Origin: Planctomycetota bacterium
Lineage (GTDB): Bacteria; Planctomycetota; UBA1135; GCA-002686595
Length of the DNA: 33,217 nucleotides
NCBI GenBank assembly: GCA_020638855.1
Contig: JACKHT010000024.1
Span: forward strand, 1 to 33,217
Reading direction: 5' to 3'
The notes under the pieces: generated by a model
Told to the model about the DNA's origin: nothing
Seen by the model: the letters and a program-made list of their open reading frames with translations, nothing else
Database searches by the model: none
Program-made: the position numbers and the translations under genes
Part shown: positions 25,142 to 31,927 of the stretch, piece by piece
Layout of the letters: each line of letters begins with the position of its first letter
How positions within the stretch are numbered: position 1 is the first letter of the stretch

Positions 25142-26440
25142 TCAAATGTCACCCGCGAGCACCACTTCAAAACTAGCCACCATGGCGGCTGGGTCGTGGC
25201 TCCCGCACATCTCGCGGGCGGAGTGCATCGAGAGCATAGGACCCCCCACGTCTACGGTGGTGACGCCCAATCCGGACGCGGAAATCGGCCCAATCGTCGA
25301 ACCGCAAGCCAAGTCGCTGCGCATCACCCACTTTTGATAGGCTACCCCGGCGTGCTTGCAAGCCATCTCGAAGAGGGCCACGCTCAGACCCTCGCTGGCA
25401 TAGCGCTGGTTGGCATTCATCTTGATGACCACGCCCGCATTGAGACGTACCAAGTGCTCGGGGTCGTGCAAATCCGCGTAGTTGGGGTGGGTGGCGTGGG
25501 CCATGTCGGACGATACGCAGAAGGATTGGGCTACCGCCCGATGGTACCCATCGCGATCGCCCCCGCGGCTGGCCACAACCCGCTCCACCATGTCCCGCAG
25601 GTACGTGCCCTGGGCCCCGGCCCGCGACTCGGAACCCACCTCTTCGTGGTCGAAACAGGCCAGCATTGGGGTCACGTGCAACTCGCCTTCCCGGACGACG
25701 ACCCGCTCCAAAGCGCGCAGCCCGGCCCACACCGAACAAAGGTTGTCGAGACGCGGCGCGAAGAAGAATTCCTCGTGGGCCCCGGCCACCGTCGACGGCG
25801 TCAAATCGTGCACCATCGCATCCCAATGCAGAATTTGACCGGGAGCGACTTCCAGCTCCTTGGCCAAAAAGGTCCTCCAATTGTCGGCCCCGCCGCCCAT
25901 GCTGAAGATGGGCACCATCTGCGTTTGCTTGTTCAGCTTGAGCCCATCGGTGTGGATGTCGCGGTGCAAGTGGATGGCCAATTGGGGGACCCGCAACAAG
26001 GGGCGCGAAAACAGGAACAACCGTTCCTCGGGCGCGTTGCCGTGGTCCAACCAGACGCGACCCGACAGACCCAGGTCGCGATCCAACCACGAATTGAGCA
26101 GCACCCCGCCATAGACTTCGACCCCCAGTTGGTCGATCCCGACCCGCTGCCGATCGGGTCGCGGCTTGATGCGCAGGTTGGGGCTGTCGGTGTGGGCGCC
26201 GATCAGGCGGAAACCGGCGTCCTTGGCCAGCCCTTCGGGCGCGATCCAAGCGATCAAGCTACCACCACGCAAGGTGAAAAAGCGCCCGGGCTCCTTGGGC
26301 CAAGGCAACGACTCTTCGAGCCGCTGGAAGCCATGCCCTGCCAACCGCCGGGCCACCTCCGCGCAGGCATGCGAGGGGGAAGGCGACGCATCGATGAAGG
26401 CCGCCAAATCGGCGATTTCCTTGCGCTGGGTGCTATTCAT
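25142..26440 (-). CDS. M18 family aminopeptidase (aspartyl aminopeptidase type)
   Basis: This 432-residue dinuclear-zinc aminopeptidase matches the usual family length. Metal-binding and catalytic motifs are all present: AHTDSP (His83, Asp85), LDNL with the bridging Asp, DHEEVGS with the general-base Glu pair, SDMAHATHPN, and MHSAREMCG with the C-terminal His. The family removes N-terminal, often acidic, residues from peptides. No signal peptide is seen, so it is cytoplasmic. It is upstream of the exported msrB with a 10-nt gap and downstream of the PRMT gene with a 95-nt gap. That gap contains no gene. Confidence 0.95.
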   Translation of the reverse strand: MNSTQRKEIADLAAFIDASPSPSHACAEVARRLAGHGFQRLEESLPWPKEPGRFFTLRGGSLIAWIAPEGLAKDAGFRLIGAHTDSPNLRIKPRPDRQRVGIDQLGVEVYGGVLLNSWLDRDLGLSGRVWLDHGNAPEERLFLFSRPLLRVPQLAIHLHRDIHTDGLKLNKQTQMVPIFSMGGGADNWRTFLAKELEVAPGQILHWDAMVHDLTPSTVAGAHEEFFFAPRLDNLCSVWAGLRALERVVVREGELHVTPMLACFDHEEVGSESRAGAQGTYLRDMVERVVASRGGDRDGYHRAVAQSFCVSSDMAHATHPNYADLHDPEHLVRLNAGVVIKMNANQRYASEGLSVALFEMACKHAGVAYQKWVMRSDLACGSTIGPISASGLGVTTVDVGGPMLSMHSAREMCGSHDPAAMVASFEVVLAGDI

Positions 26441-26535
26441 GGCGAGAGCGTACCCGCCAGGGTCGGCGCCTGCACCCGGGTCTGGACGGATTTCCCGGGC
26501 ACCCAGGATTCAAGACCCGCCCACTTCTCCGAGGC

Positions 26536-27540
26536 TCACTCGAAACTGCCGTAGTAACGGTAGAAGAAGGAGTCCACCAAGCGCCCCTCGCGGCGCAGTT
26601 CCGCCTCAAGGAAGTAGATCGGGAGGCGGGTATCCCCATGGGGCCGGCGCGTGGCCCGAAGCGCCACTTCCAGCACATCCCCCGCGCATACCGGAGTAGT
26701 GCGCATCGGGAAGAAGGATTGGCGCCAATGGGTCAGGGCAGCCTCAGGGCCCGTCGAAAGACAAACCCCAGGGGCCAAATGGGCGTCGAACCACCCCGCA
26801 AACCCGTGCAACATACCTTGGCGTTCGATGGTCAAGGTGCGTTTCACGTCGAACCAAAACGATTCGCTGGTTCCCTGCTGGCAATCGAGGGTCGTGAGCA
26901 AGCACGCGGGTCCTAGCAAGGCATCGAAGGGCACCCCAGGTGCGGTCAAGAGTGGGTCGCACCGTTCGTAATCGCCAAGCTCGCGGAAATCGAACCCGAA
27001 CACGGGGGCCTCCCAGAAGCCAAATCCATGTTCGAAATCCAGCCGGCTATCTTCCACCGGGGCCAGCAGCATGTCGACGTGCGAAGGCACCATCACCCCG
27101 CCGGGGGCCAAGTGTTTGTCCCTGGCGATCAACACCGACTCGAACATGCACTCGGCTAGGGCAAAGTAACCCATCCACTCGGACACCAGAATCGAAACGG
27201 GCTTGTCCAGCTCTAGGGCCTCTACCGGACCTTTGTGGAAGCGAATCGGGCCATGCAGGCTGTTGGCGTCGGCGATTCGCTCGGCCATATGGATCATGTC
27301 CGAAGCCTCGGCCGCGTGCACTTCTTTGGCGCCCGCTTGGGCCGCGAACAGGCTCAAGATGCCGGTTCCGGACCCCACGTCGAGTACGATCGACTCCTCG
27401 CCCACCAGCTGCCGAATGGCTTGGCGGTAGGCGTCCGTGCGCACCCGGTCCATCAGCATCAGGCGATGCACCCCGGGGTCGGCGTAGCTCGAGTAGTAGT
27501 CTTCGGAAGGCCGATCGGCGGGCTGGGTAGGGGCGGACAT
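26536..27540 (-). CDS. Protein arginine N-methyltransferase (PRMT) family protein
   Basis: This 334-residue protein has the layout of eukaryotic type I PRMTs. The N-terminal helix motif is DYYSSYADPGVHRLMLMD, matching the 'YFDSY...H..ML.D' pattern, followed by VRTDAYR. SAM motif I is VLDVGSGTG (52-60), with an acidic ribose-binding Glu in AAEAS (78). The double-E loop SEWMGYFALAE places Glu121 and Glu130 nine residues apart, as in PRMT1. Post-loop ARDKHLAPGGVMVPS is also typical. The THW loop is at 270-272 (LTHWRQSFFPM). It should methylate arginine in proteins; type I against type II cannot be decided by eye. Such proteins are uncommon in bacteria. It is divergent from the HTH-membrane gene at 27663. 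Confidence 0.9.
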   Translation of the reverse strand: MSAPTQPADRPSEDYYSSYADPGVHRLMLMDRVRTDAYRQAIRQLVGEESIVLDVGSGTGILSLFAAQAGAKEVHAAEASDMIHMAERIADANSLHGPIRFHKGPVEALELDKPVSILVSEWMGYFALAECMFESVLIARDKHLAPGGVMVPSHVDMLLAPVEDSRLDFEHGFGFWEAPVFGFDFRELGDYERCDPLLTAPGVPFDALLGPACLLTTLDCQQGTSESFWFDVKRTLTIERQGMLHGFAGWFDAHLAPGVCLSTGPEAALTHWRQSFFPMRTTPVCAGDVLEVALRATRRPHGDTRLPIYFLEAELRREGRLVDSFFYRYYGSFE

Positions 27541-27662
27541 GGGCGTAGCATGGGGTTTGTGGGGTCCGGTGGGGAGGCTGAGCTTGGGAATCTGATGGGC
27601 TCCGATCGCTTGGCCTTGGGGCCGGGCTGGTTTGGGGCCGACCAGAAGTCTCTAATGCCCCC

Positions 27663-28940
27663 ATGGAGAGGGCTTTGGACGAGGGGGATTTGGCACCCAA
27701 CCCCGATGCGCTACTGACCGTGGTCCAGGCCGCGCAGTGGGCAGGCGTTCCGCTTTCCACCATCCGCAAGCTCATGGACGAGGGCTTGCTGCGGTTCGAA
27801 GTCCTGCGGCAGGGGGAGCGCGAAGTCCAGCGCATCCGCATGGTGGACCTGCGCGAGCGATTCCCCTCCGAGGCGTCGCATTCGACTCCTACGCCCAAAT
27901 CCGGCTCCGCCGCTAGCTCGAGCGGAGAGAGCGGGTCCCCGGCCGCGAATGCGGCAACCGTGGGTGCGGCGGAGCCCGCGGATACCCGTTTGGGGCCGCG
28001 GGGCTTCGAGCGGGGTTTGGCCCTCTTGAGCCAGCAGCAGGAAGAACTGCGCGAGCAGTGCTTTGATTTGCGCCGCCGCTTGACGCACACCGAGCTGGAA
28101 CGCCAAAGGGCCATGGAAGCCTTGATCCGAGCGCAGGAACGGTTCCAGCCGGGAGCCTTGGATCCCCCCCAAGCTTGGTGGAAACGCCCCGCATGGCTGG
28201 CCGCCGCCGTGGCGGGATTGGCTTTGGTGGGGTGGGTCGGACGATCCTTCCAAGTCCTGCACGCGGCCGTCGACCAATCGGCGTCCCAATGGAGCACCCA
28301 GGCGCGGAGCTACACCGACGAGCAGCTGGCGTTCCAGGTCCGCCGCAGCGATGGGGAGCGCCGGGCTCTAGCCGAGAAACTCGAACGCTGGGAACAGGAT
28401 CGGCAGCGGCTGGTCCAGCTGCAAACCGAGCAGGCCGCGATCCTTCTGGAGCAGCGACAGGCTCTGGAGTCTGCCCTCGGAGGCGTCGCGGGCCAGACCC
28501 AGGAGGTGACCGAGGCGTTGGCCAAGGCGCTTGAGGAACAAAAGCAATGGGCCCAAGGCTTAGCCCAAACCGACCAAGGTCGGTGGGAGCAACTGCGTCG
28601 CGAATCGCTGGGATTGATCCAATCGGAATTGGCGCAACAGCAGGCCGAAGCCAACTCCTGGCGCGGCCAAATGGACGCGGCCTGGAAGGTGCGCGAGCAG
28701 CGAGCGCTGACCGAGAACGATCGACTGCTGGAAGTCATCGAACGCTGGTCCGAAGACCAACGCAAGCTGGGGGAGCAGTGGCTGAAAGACAAACAGGCCG
28801 CCGAGCAAGCCCTGGCACTGCGCCAAGCCGAACAGGATCAACAAGCTGCGTCCCAAGCCCGAAGGGACCACGAACGTGCGGTCGTCGCCTGGGCCATCCT
28901 GGGGTGGTGGGGTGGCTCCCCACCTAAGCCCCTCGAATGA
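27663..28940 (+). CDS. Membrane-anchored helix-turn-helix, coiled-coil protein
   Basis: This 425-residue protein begins with a MerR/excisionase-like winged helix (about 17-67): LLTVVQAAQWAGVPLSTIRK, then a basic wing. A Ser/Ala-rich linker (about 70-108) and a short coiled coil (about 118-160) follow. There is one transmembrane helix (about 176-194, WLAAAVAGLALVGWVG). A long Gln/Glu/Arg-rich coiled coil (about 210-405) ends near a hydrophobic AVVAWAILGWW. The order would leave the DNA-binding-like domain in the cytoplasm and the coiled coil outside it. This is unusual for a regulator and may reflect a structural or tethering role. It is divergent from the PRMT gene (122-nt gap). The second HTH-TM protein at 29984 shares the plan. 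Confidence 0.85.
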   Translation: MERALDEGDLAPNPDALLTVVQAAQWAGVPLSTIRKLMDEGLLRFEVLRQGEREVQRIRMVDLRERFPSEASHSTPTPKSGSAASSSGESGSPAANAATVGAAEPADTRLGPRGFERGLALLSQQQEELREQCFDLRRRLTHTELERQRAMEALIRAQERFQPGALDPPQAWWKRPAWLAAAVAGLALVGWVGRSFQVLHAAVDQSASQWSTQARSYTDEQLAFQVRRSDGERRALAEKLERWEQDRQRLVQLQTEQAAILLEQRQALESALGGVAGQTQEVTEALAKALEEQKQWAQGLAQTDQGRWEQLRRESLGLIQSELAQQQAEANSWRGQMDAAWKVREQRALTENDRLLEVIERWSEDQRKLGEQWLKDKQAAEQALALRQAEQDQQAASQARRDHERAVVAWAILGWWGGSPPKPLE

Positions 28941-28950
28941 TGAGAGGGGC
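28928..28950 (+). terminator. Hairpin overlapping the stop of the HTH-coiled-coil gene
   Basis: GCCCCTC (28928-28934) pairs with GAGGGGC (28944-28950) over 7 bp around a 9-nt loop that includes the stop codon TGA (28938-28940). There is no T-tract. Confidence 0.4.
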
Positions 28951-29191
28951 CGCCGGGGTCACGTGCACGCGCAACGCACTTGGAGCCGGGTAGGAATCTC
29001 TCTCCGACTAGCCAAACGTTGTGGATGCCCCGCCGAGGGATTTTCGTGCCCTGCCCAGGGATCGCTCCCGAGTCGGGCACGCACGAGCCCAACGGCTCCG
29101 GTCTTTGTCTAGGCAAGCGACGCGCCGCATAGCGGCCAGCAAGTTTGCGAGTTCCTACCCCAGAGCCAAACCCAGGGTAAGGGCCGCGGGC

Positions 29192-29300
29192 GTACTGGGA
29201 AGTCGGTACTGGGAAGTCGGTACTGGGAAGTCCGTACTGCGAAATCCGTACTGCGAAGTCCGTACTGCGAAGTCCGTACTGCGAAGTCCGTATGGGGAAG
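29192..29300. repeat. Tandem 14-bp repeat array A (seven copies plus a partial)
   Basis: The unit GTACTG(G/C)GAAGTC(G/C) repeats without spacers from 29192. Copies start at 29192, 29206, 29220, 29234, 29248, 29262 and 29276, with a degenerate partial copy at 29290-29300. Copies 1-2 share one variant and 5-7 another, which suggests local duplication from both ends. There are no spacers, so it is not CRISPR. Its 14-nt period would shift frame, consistent with non-coding DNA. Confidence 0.92.
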
Positions 29301-29325
29301 CTTGGACTCAGGAACCTGTGCCGCA

Positions 29326-29367
29326 CAGGCTGACCTGGGCAGGCTGACCTGAGCAGCCTGATCTTGG
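29326..29367. repeat. Tandem 14-bp repeat array B (three copies)
   Basis: CAGGCTGACCTGGG (29326-29339), CAGGCTGACCTGAG (29340-29353) and the diverged CAGCCTGATCTTGG (29354-29367) form a second array. It has the same 14-bp period but a different unit, 25 nt from array A and just before the stop codon (29371) of the minus-strand gene. Confidence 0.82.
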
Positions 29368-29370
29368 GCG

Positions 29371-29826
29371 TCAAGCCTGCAGCGAATTCGCTGCGTAGAC
29401 GAGCGGACAACCGGTGGTCGGATCCATCCAGCCCCCCGCACGGTACTGGTCGATGAGCCCTAGCAGGCGCATGTCCGAGGCCGACGGCTCGCGCAAACGA
29501 CGGTTTTGGCGCACGGGTGTGCCTACCGGAGCGACCCGTGCGGCAAGCCATCGAAAAAACCGATCCCAGTAGGCGCGGCGACCTTCCACGGTGCTGAGGT
29601 CCTCTTGGGCCGCGTAGGAAGTCGTAAACCGTTGCGCGAGTTGCACCGCCAAAGCTCGATGGCGAGGTGCAAAGTCGAGGAACTCGACCAAGGCCTGGAT
29701 ACTCCCTGGATCCGCTTCGCCGCACAAGAGCAGCGGCGGAACGGCCCGAATCGGCTGGGGGAGCGCAGGCGGTGCGGGATGCGCAAACGGAATGGGGGTG
29801 ATGGCGGGTTGTTGATCGCGGAGCAA
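29371..29826 (-). CDS. Hypothetical protein
   Basis: This 151-residue protein with no family that I recognise has coding-like composition, with regular helices: GSIQALVEFLDFAPRHRALA, AAQEDLSTVEGRRAYWDRFF. It ends in GWMDPTTGCPLVYAANSLQA. The only usable start upstream of the domain is TTG 29826, with no clear Shine-Dalgarno, so the N-terminus is uncertain. No signal peptide or membrane segment is seen. It is divergent from the HTH-TM gene at 29984 and is followed by the 14-bp repeat arrays. It could still be a spurious frame, though it avoids the skewed composition of the shadow frames nearby. Confidence 0.5.
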   Translation of the reverse strand: MLRDQQPAITPIPFAHPAPPALPQPIRAVPPLLLCGEADPGSIQALVEFLDFAPRHRALAVQLAQRFTTSYAAQEDLSTVEGRRAYWDRFFRWLAARVAPVGTPVRQNRRLREPSASDMRLLGLIDQYRAGGWMDPTTGCPLVYAANSLQA

Positions 29827-29945
29827 AGTAGAGCGGACAGCGGAGTGGATCGTGGGCCTGGCAGGCCATCCCGCTATCTGACTCTCATTTTAGGGTAGAA
29901 CCGCCAAAGTCAACAGCCCCAGGTGAGCACAATTGCGCCGTAGTC

Positions 29946-29976
29946 TTGCGATTGACCCTGGGGGTATGGCCATAAT
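29946..29976 (+). promoter_or_regulatory. Possible sigma-70-like promoter of the second HTH-membrane gene
   Basis: TTGCGA (29946-29951) and CATAAT (29971-29976) are 19 nt apart. Transcription starting about 7 nt after the -10 would begin at or next to ATG 29984, implying a leaderless mRNA. The spacing is longer than the 17-nt optimum, so the call is tentative. Confidence 0.3.
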
Positions 29977-29983
29977 AGGGGAC

Positions 29984-31657
29984 ATGGCACCGGACAATCC
30001 CGAAGAGAGAAAGCCTGGAGAGGGCTCCGAACTTCTGACTTTTGGGGAGGCGGCGGAGTTCGCCCAAGTGTCGCTGATGGAGCTGCGCAACCAGTTGCGC
30101 AAGCTTTCCATCCCCACTCGCCTGGGTTGGCGGGGCGGTGTGGCCTTGCAGTTGGTATCGCTCGAAACCTTGGAGCAGATCTATCCAGGCTTGGCCCAGC
30201 GCCATCGAAAGTCGGGACCTTCGCTGGTGGAGCGGGGCATTCGGTTGGTGCACAAGGAACCGGAAGTTTCGCAAGCGTCCAAGGAGCCCAAGCACCCGGC
30301 TCCACGCGCCCCCAAGGCGCAGGCGACGAACCCGAAAGTGCCCAAACCCAAAACCCAACCACCGTCGACGCAAGCGCCCTCAACCCAGCCCGTGGCAAGG
30401 CAACCCGAGCCCCCGGTCGCGCCTGATGAGCCGGACCTAAAGCAGCTGTATCGCGAGATCGAAGAAGCCACCGCCCGCAACGAGCGATTGCTCGAAGAAC
30501 TCGCCCAAGCCGGGGAAGGCTTGGAGCGCTTGCTCAATCCTGCCCCCGTCGAGGCCCCACCGGCGTCGCGCACGCCGGCTGCTCAGCGGCCGTTGCAGGC
30601 GACAGCGATTCCGATTCCGCTCGAGGTTCGAGCGGCAGGATCGGCCTCGGAAGAAGCTTTGGCTAGGACCGAGGAATGGAAACGGCTGGTTCAAGCAGAG
30701 TCGCACCTGGAACGCAGTCACCGGCGCGTCCAATGGGCGTCCTGGAGCTTTGCGGCACTACTCGTCTTCCTCGTAGCGTACAAGGGCAGCGATTGGATGC
30801 TGGCCGGTCCGCCGAACACCGGGCGGCCTTTGCCAGCTTCGGATCCGTTCCGGGCCGAGAACGAACTGGGCAGCACACTCTTCGCGCAGGGTCCGACGAG
30901 CGAAGACTTTGCGCAAGTTCCTTCCCCCGGGGAAGCCGCCCCCGCGGAGCCAAGTGGTGCGCCCCTGGTCTCCTTCGCCGAAGCCGTGGCAGCGCCCAAC
31001 CTCTTGGTGCCCGAGCCCCGGCCTGATTCCAAGCCAGCCAGCGGATTCATGGAAGCAAGTGCTCCGCGCAAGGTGGAGTCGGGAGTCACGGAAGCCGCTG
31101 CGGACTCCATGGGTTCCGCATCGGAGTTCTTGGACCTGGTTCTCTCCGAAGACCCCGCCTGCAAATTCGGCAACCTAACCGCACCTGGACAACCCCTGCG
31201 GGATGTGTTGGGTCCATGCCTCGGACCCTGGAATGCCGAGCTGAAGGCTGTGGCTGGTGGATTCCGCTATGCCGGCATTCCCCTGTGCCGACACCACTAC
31301 ACGTTCCAGAAGGAATTGGGTGGCTCGATCGAACGGGCCAGCACGGTGGCCCACTTTGCCGAGCAGGAGGGGCTGGTTCCTCCCCTGGTGCGCCTGCGGG
31401 TCGAGCACGGCGCCAGCCAACTGCTGCAAGCCCGGGTGGGCAAATGGGTCGAGTCGGGATTTGAGGCTGGCGTATCCAATTCGCATCGGGTCACCCGGCA
31501 GGGGACCCCGGATGTGTGGCGGATCGAATCGTGGGTCCGGCTGCAAACCGGAACCACCGAAGCTCCCGAATTGCGTCACTTCACCATGGAAATCGAGCTT
31601 GGCGCCGATCGTGGCAGGGATCGACTCCTGTCCTTCGCCTGGAAGACGGTAGAATGA
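29984..31657 (+). CDS. Membrane protein with N-terminal helix-turn-helix-like domain
   Basis: This 557-residue protein is counted from ATG 29984, which has AGGGG just upstream; in-frame starts at 29933 (TTG) and 29966 (ATG) are possible. Residues 17-70 (LLTFGEAAEFAQVSLMELRN, then LVSLETLEQIYPGL) resemble a MerR/excisionase-type HTH. A Pro/Lys/Gln-rich linker (about 90-150), a helix (about 151-185) and one transmembrane segment (about 251-267, WASWSFAALLVFLVAYKG) follow. A Pro/Ala-rich stretch then leads to a globular C-terminal domain (about 385-557) with several Cys residues (PACKFG, GPCLGPW, IPLCRHHYTF) that I do not recognise. The plan matches the HTH-TM protein at 27663. It is followed after 4 nt by slyX and then a thioredoxin-like gene, probably one operon. 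Confidence 0.82.
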   Translation: MAPDNPEERKPGEGSELLTFGEAAEFAQVSLMELRNQLRKLSIPTRLGWRGGVALQLVSLETLEQIYPGLAQRHRKSGPSLVERGIRLVHKEPEVSQASKEPKHPAPRAPKAQATNPKVPKPKTQPPSTQAPSTQPVARQPEPPVAPDEPDLKQLYREIEEATARNERLLEELAQAGEGLERLLNPAPVEAPPASRTPAAQRPLQATAIPIPLEVRAAGSASEEALARTEEWKRLVQAESHLERSHRRVQWASWSFAALLVFLVAYKGSDWMLAGPPNTGRPLPASDPFRAENELGSTLFAQGPTSEDFAQVPSPGEAAPAEPSGAPLVSFAEAVAAPNLLVPEPRPDSKPASGFMEASAPRKVESGVTEAAADSMGSASEFLDLVLSEDPACKFGNLTAPGQPLRDVLGPCLGPWNAELKAVAGGFRYAGIPLCRHHYTFQKELGGSIERASTVAHFAEQEGLVPPLVRLRVEHGASQLLQARVGKWVESGFEAGVSNSHRVTRQGTPDVWRIESWVRLQTGTTEAPELRHFTMEIELGADRGRDRLLSFAWKTVE

Positions 31658-31661
31658 GCGA

Positions 31662-31916
31662 GTGCCCGATGACCCTTCAAGCCTAGGACCTTCGTTCTCC
31701 CCCGGATCGAAAGGATCGCTCATCGCCCGTATCTCCGAACTGGAAATGCGGATTACCTTTCAAGAGGATCAGCTGGATTCCTTGCATAAGGCCCTCTATC
31801 TGCAGAGTCGTTTGCTGGACGACATGAAGGGCAAATTCGAACTGTGGATGGAAGCGATGCGCGCGGGCTCAGGCCAAGGGGAATTGCCGTCCGACGAAAC
31901 CCCGCCGCATTATTAG
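31662..31916 (+). CDS. slyX: SlyX-like coiled-coil protein
   Basis: This 84-residue protein starts at GTG 31662, 4 nt after the previous stop. The core is a short coiled coil, ARISELEMRITFQEDQLDSL, and it ends in ETPPHY. The pattern (LExRIxxQExxIxxL, then a tail ending PPHY) is that of SlyX, a small conserved protein whose biochemical role is not established. It sits between the HTH-membrane gene and the thioredoxin-like gene, 11 nt before the latter, with AGAGGAG overlapping its stop as the next ribosome-binding site. Confidence 0.85.
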   Translation: MPDDPSSLGPSFSPGSKGSLIARISELEMRITFQEDQLDSLHKALYLQSRLLDDMKGKFELWMEAMRAGSGQGELPSDETPPHY

Positions 31917-31927
31917 AGGAGCCTGAA

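Larger units (their letters stand above)
28941..29370. other. Non-coding region with 14-bp repeat arrays
   Basis: I see no credible gene in these 430 nt; the open frames crossing the region translate repeats and look like chance. It holds the two 14-bp tandem arrays described separately. The left part (28951-29191) shows no recognised element. Confidence 0.6.

Noticed and set aside
29192..29367. CRISPR array
   Set aside because: The repeats are 14 bp, directly adjacent and without spacers, and no cas genes are present.
28838..29869. 343-codon minus-strand open frame across the repeat region
   Set aside because: It overlaps the 3' end of the HTH-coiled-coil gene and translates the 14-bp repeats into a repetitive peptide. 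Composition is Arg/Ser/Pro-rich with no domain.
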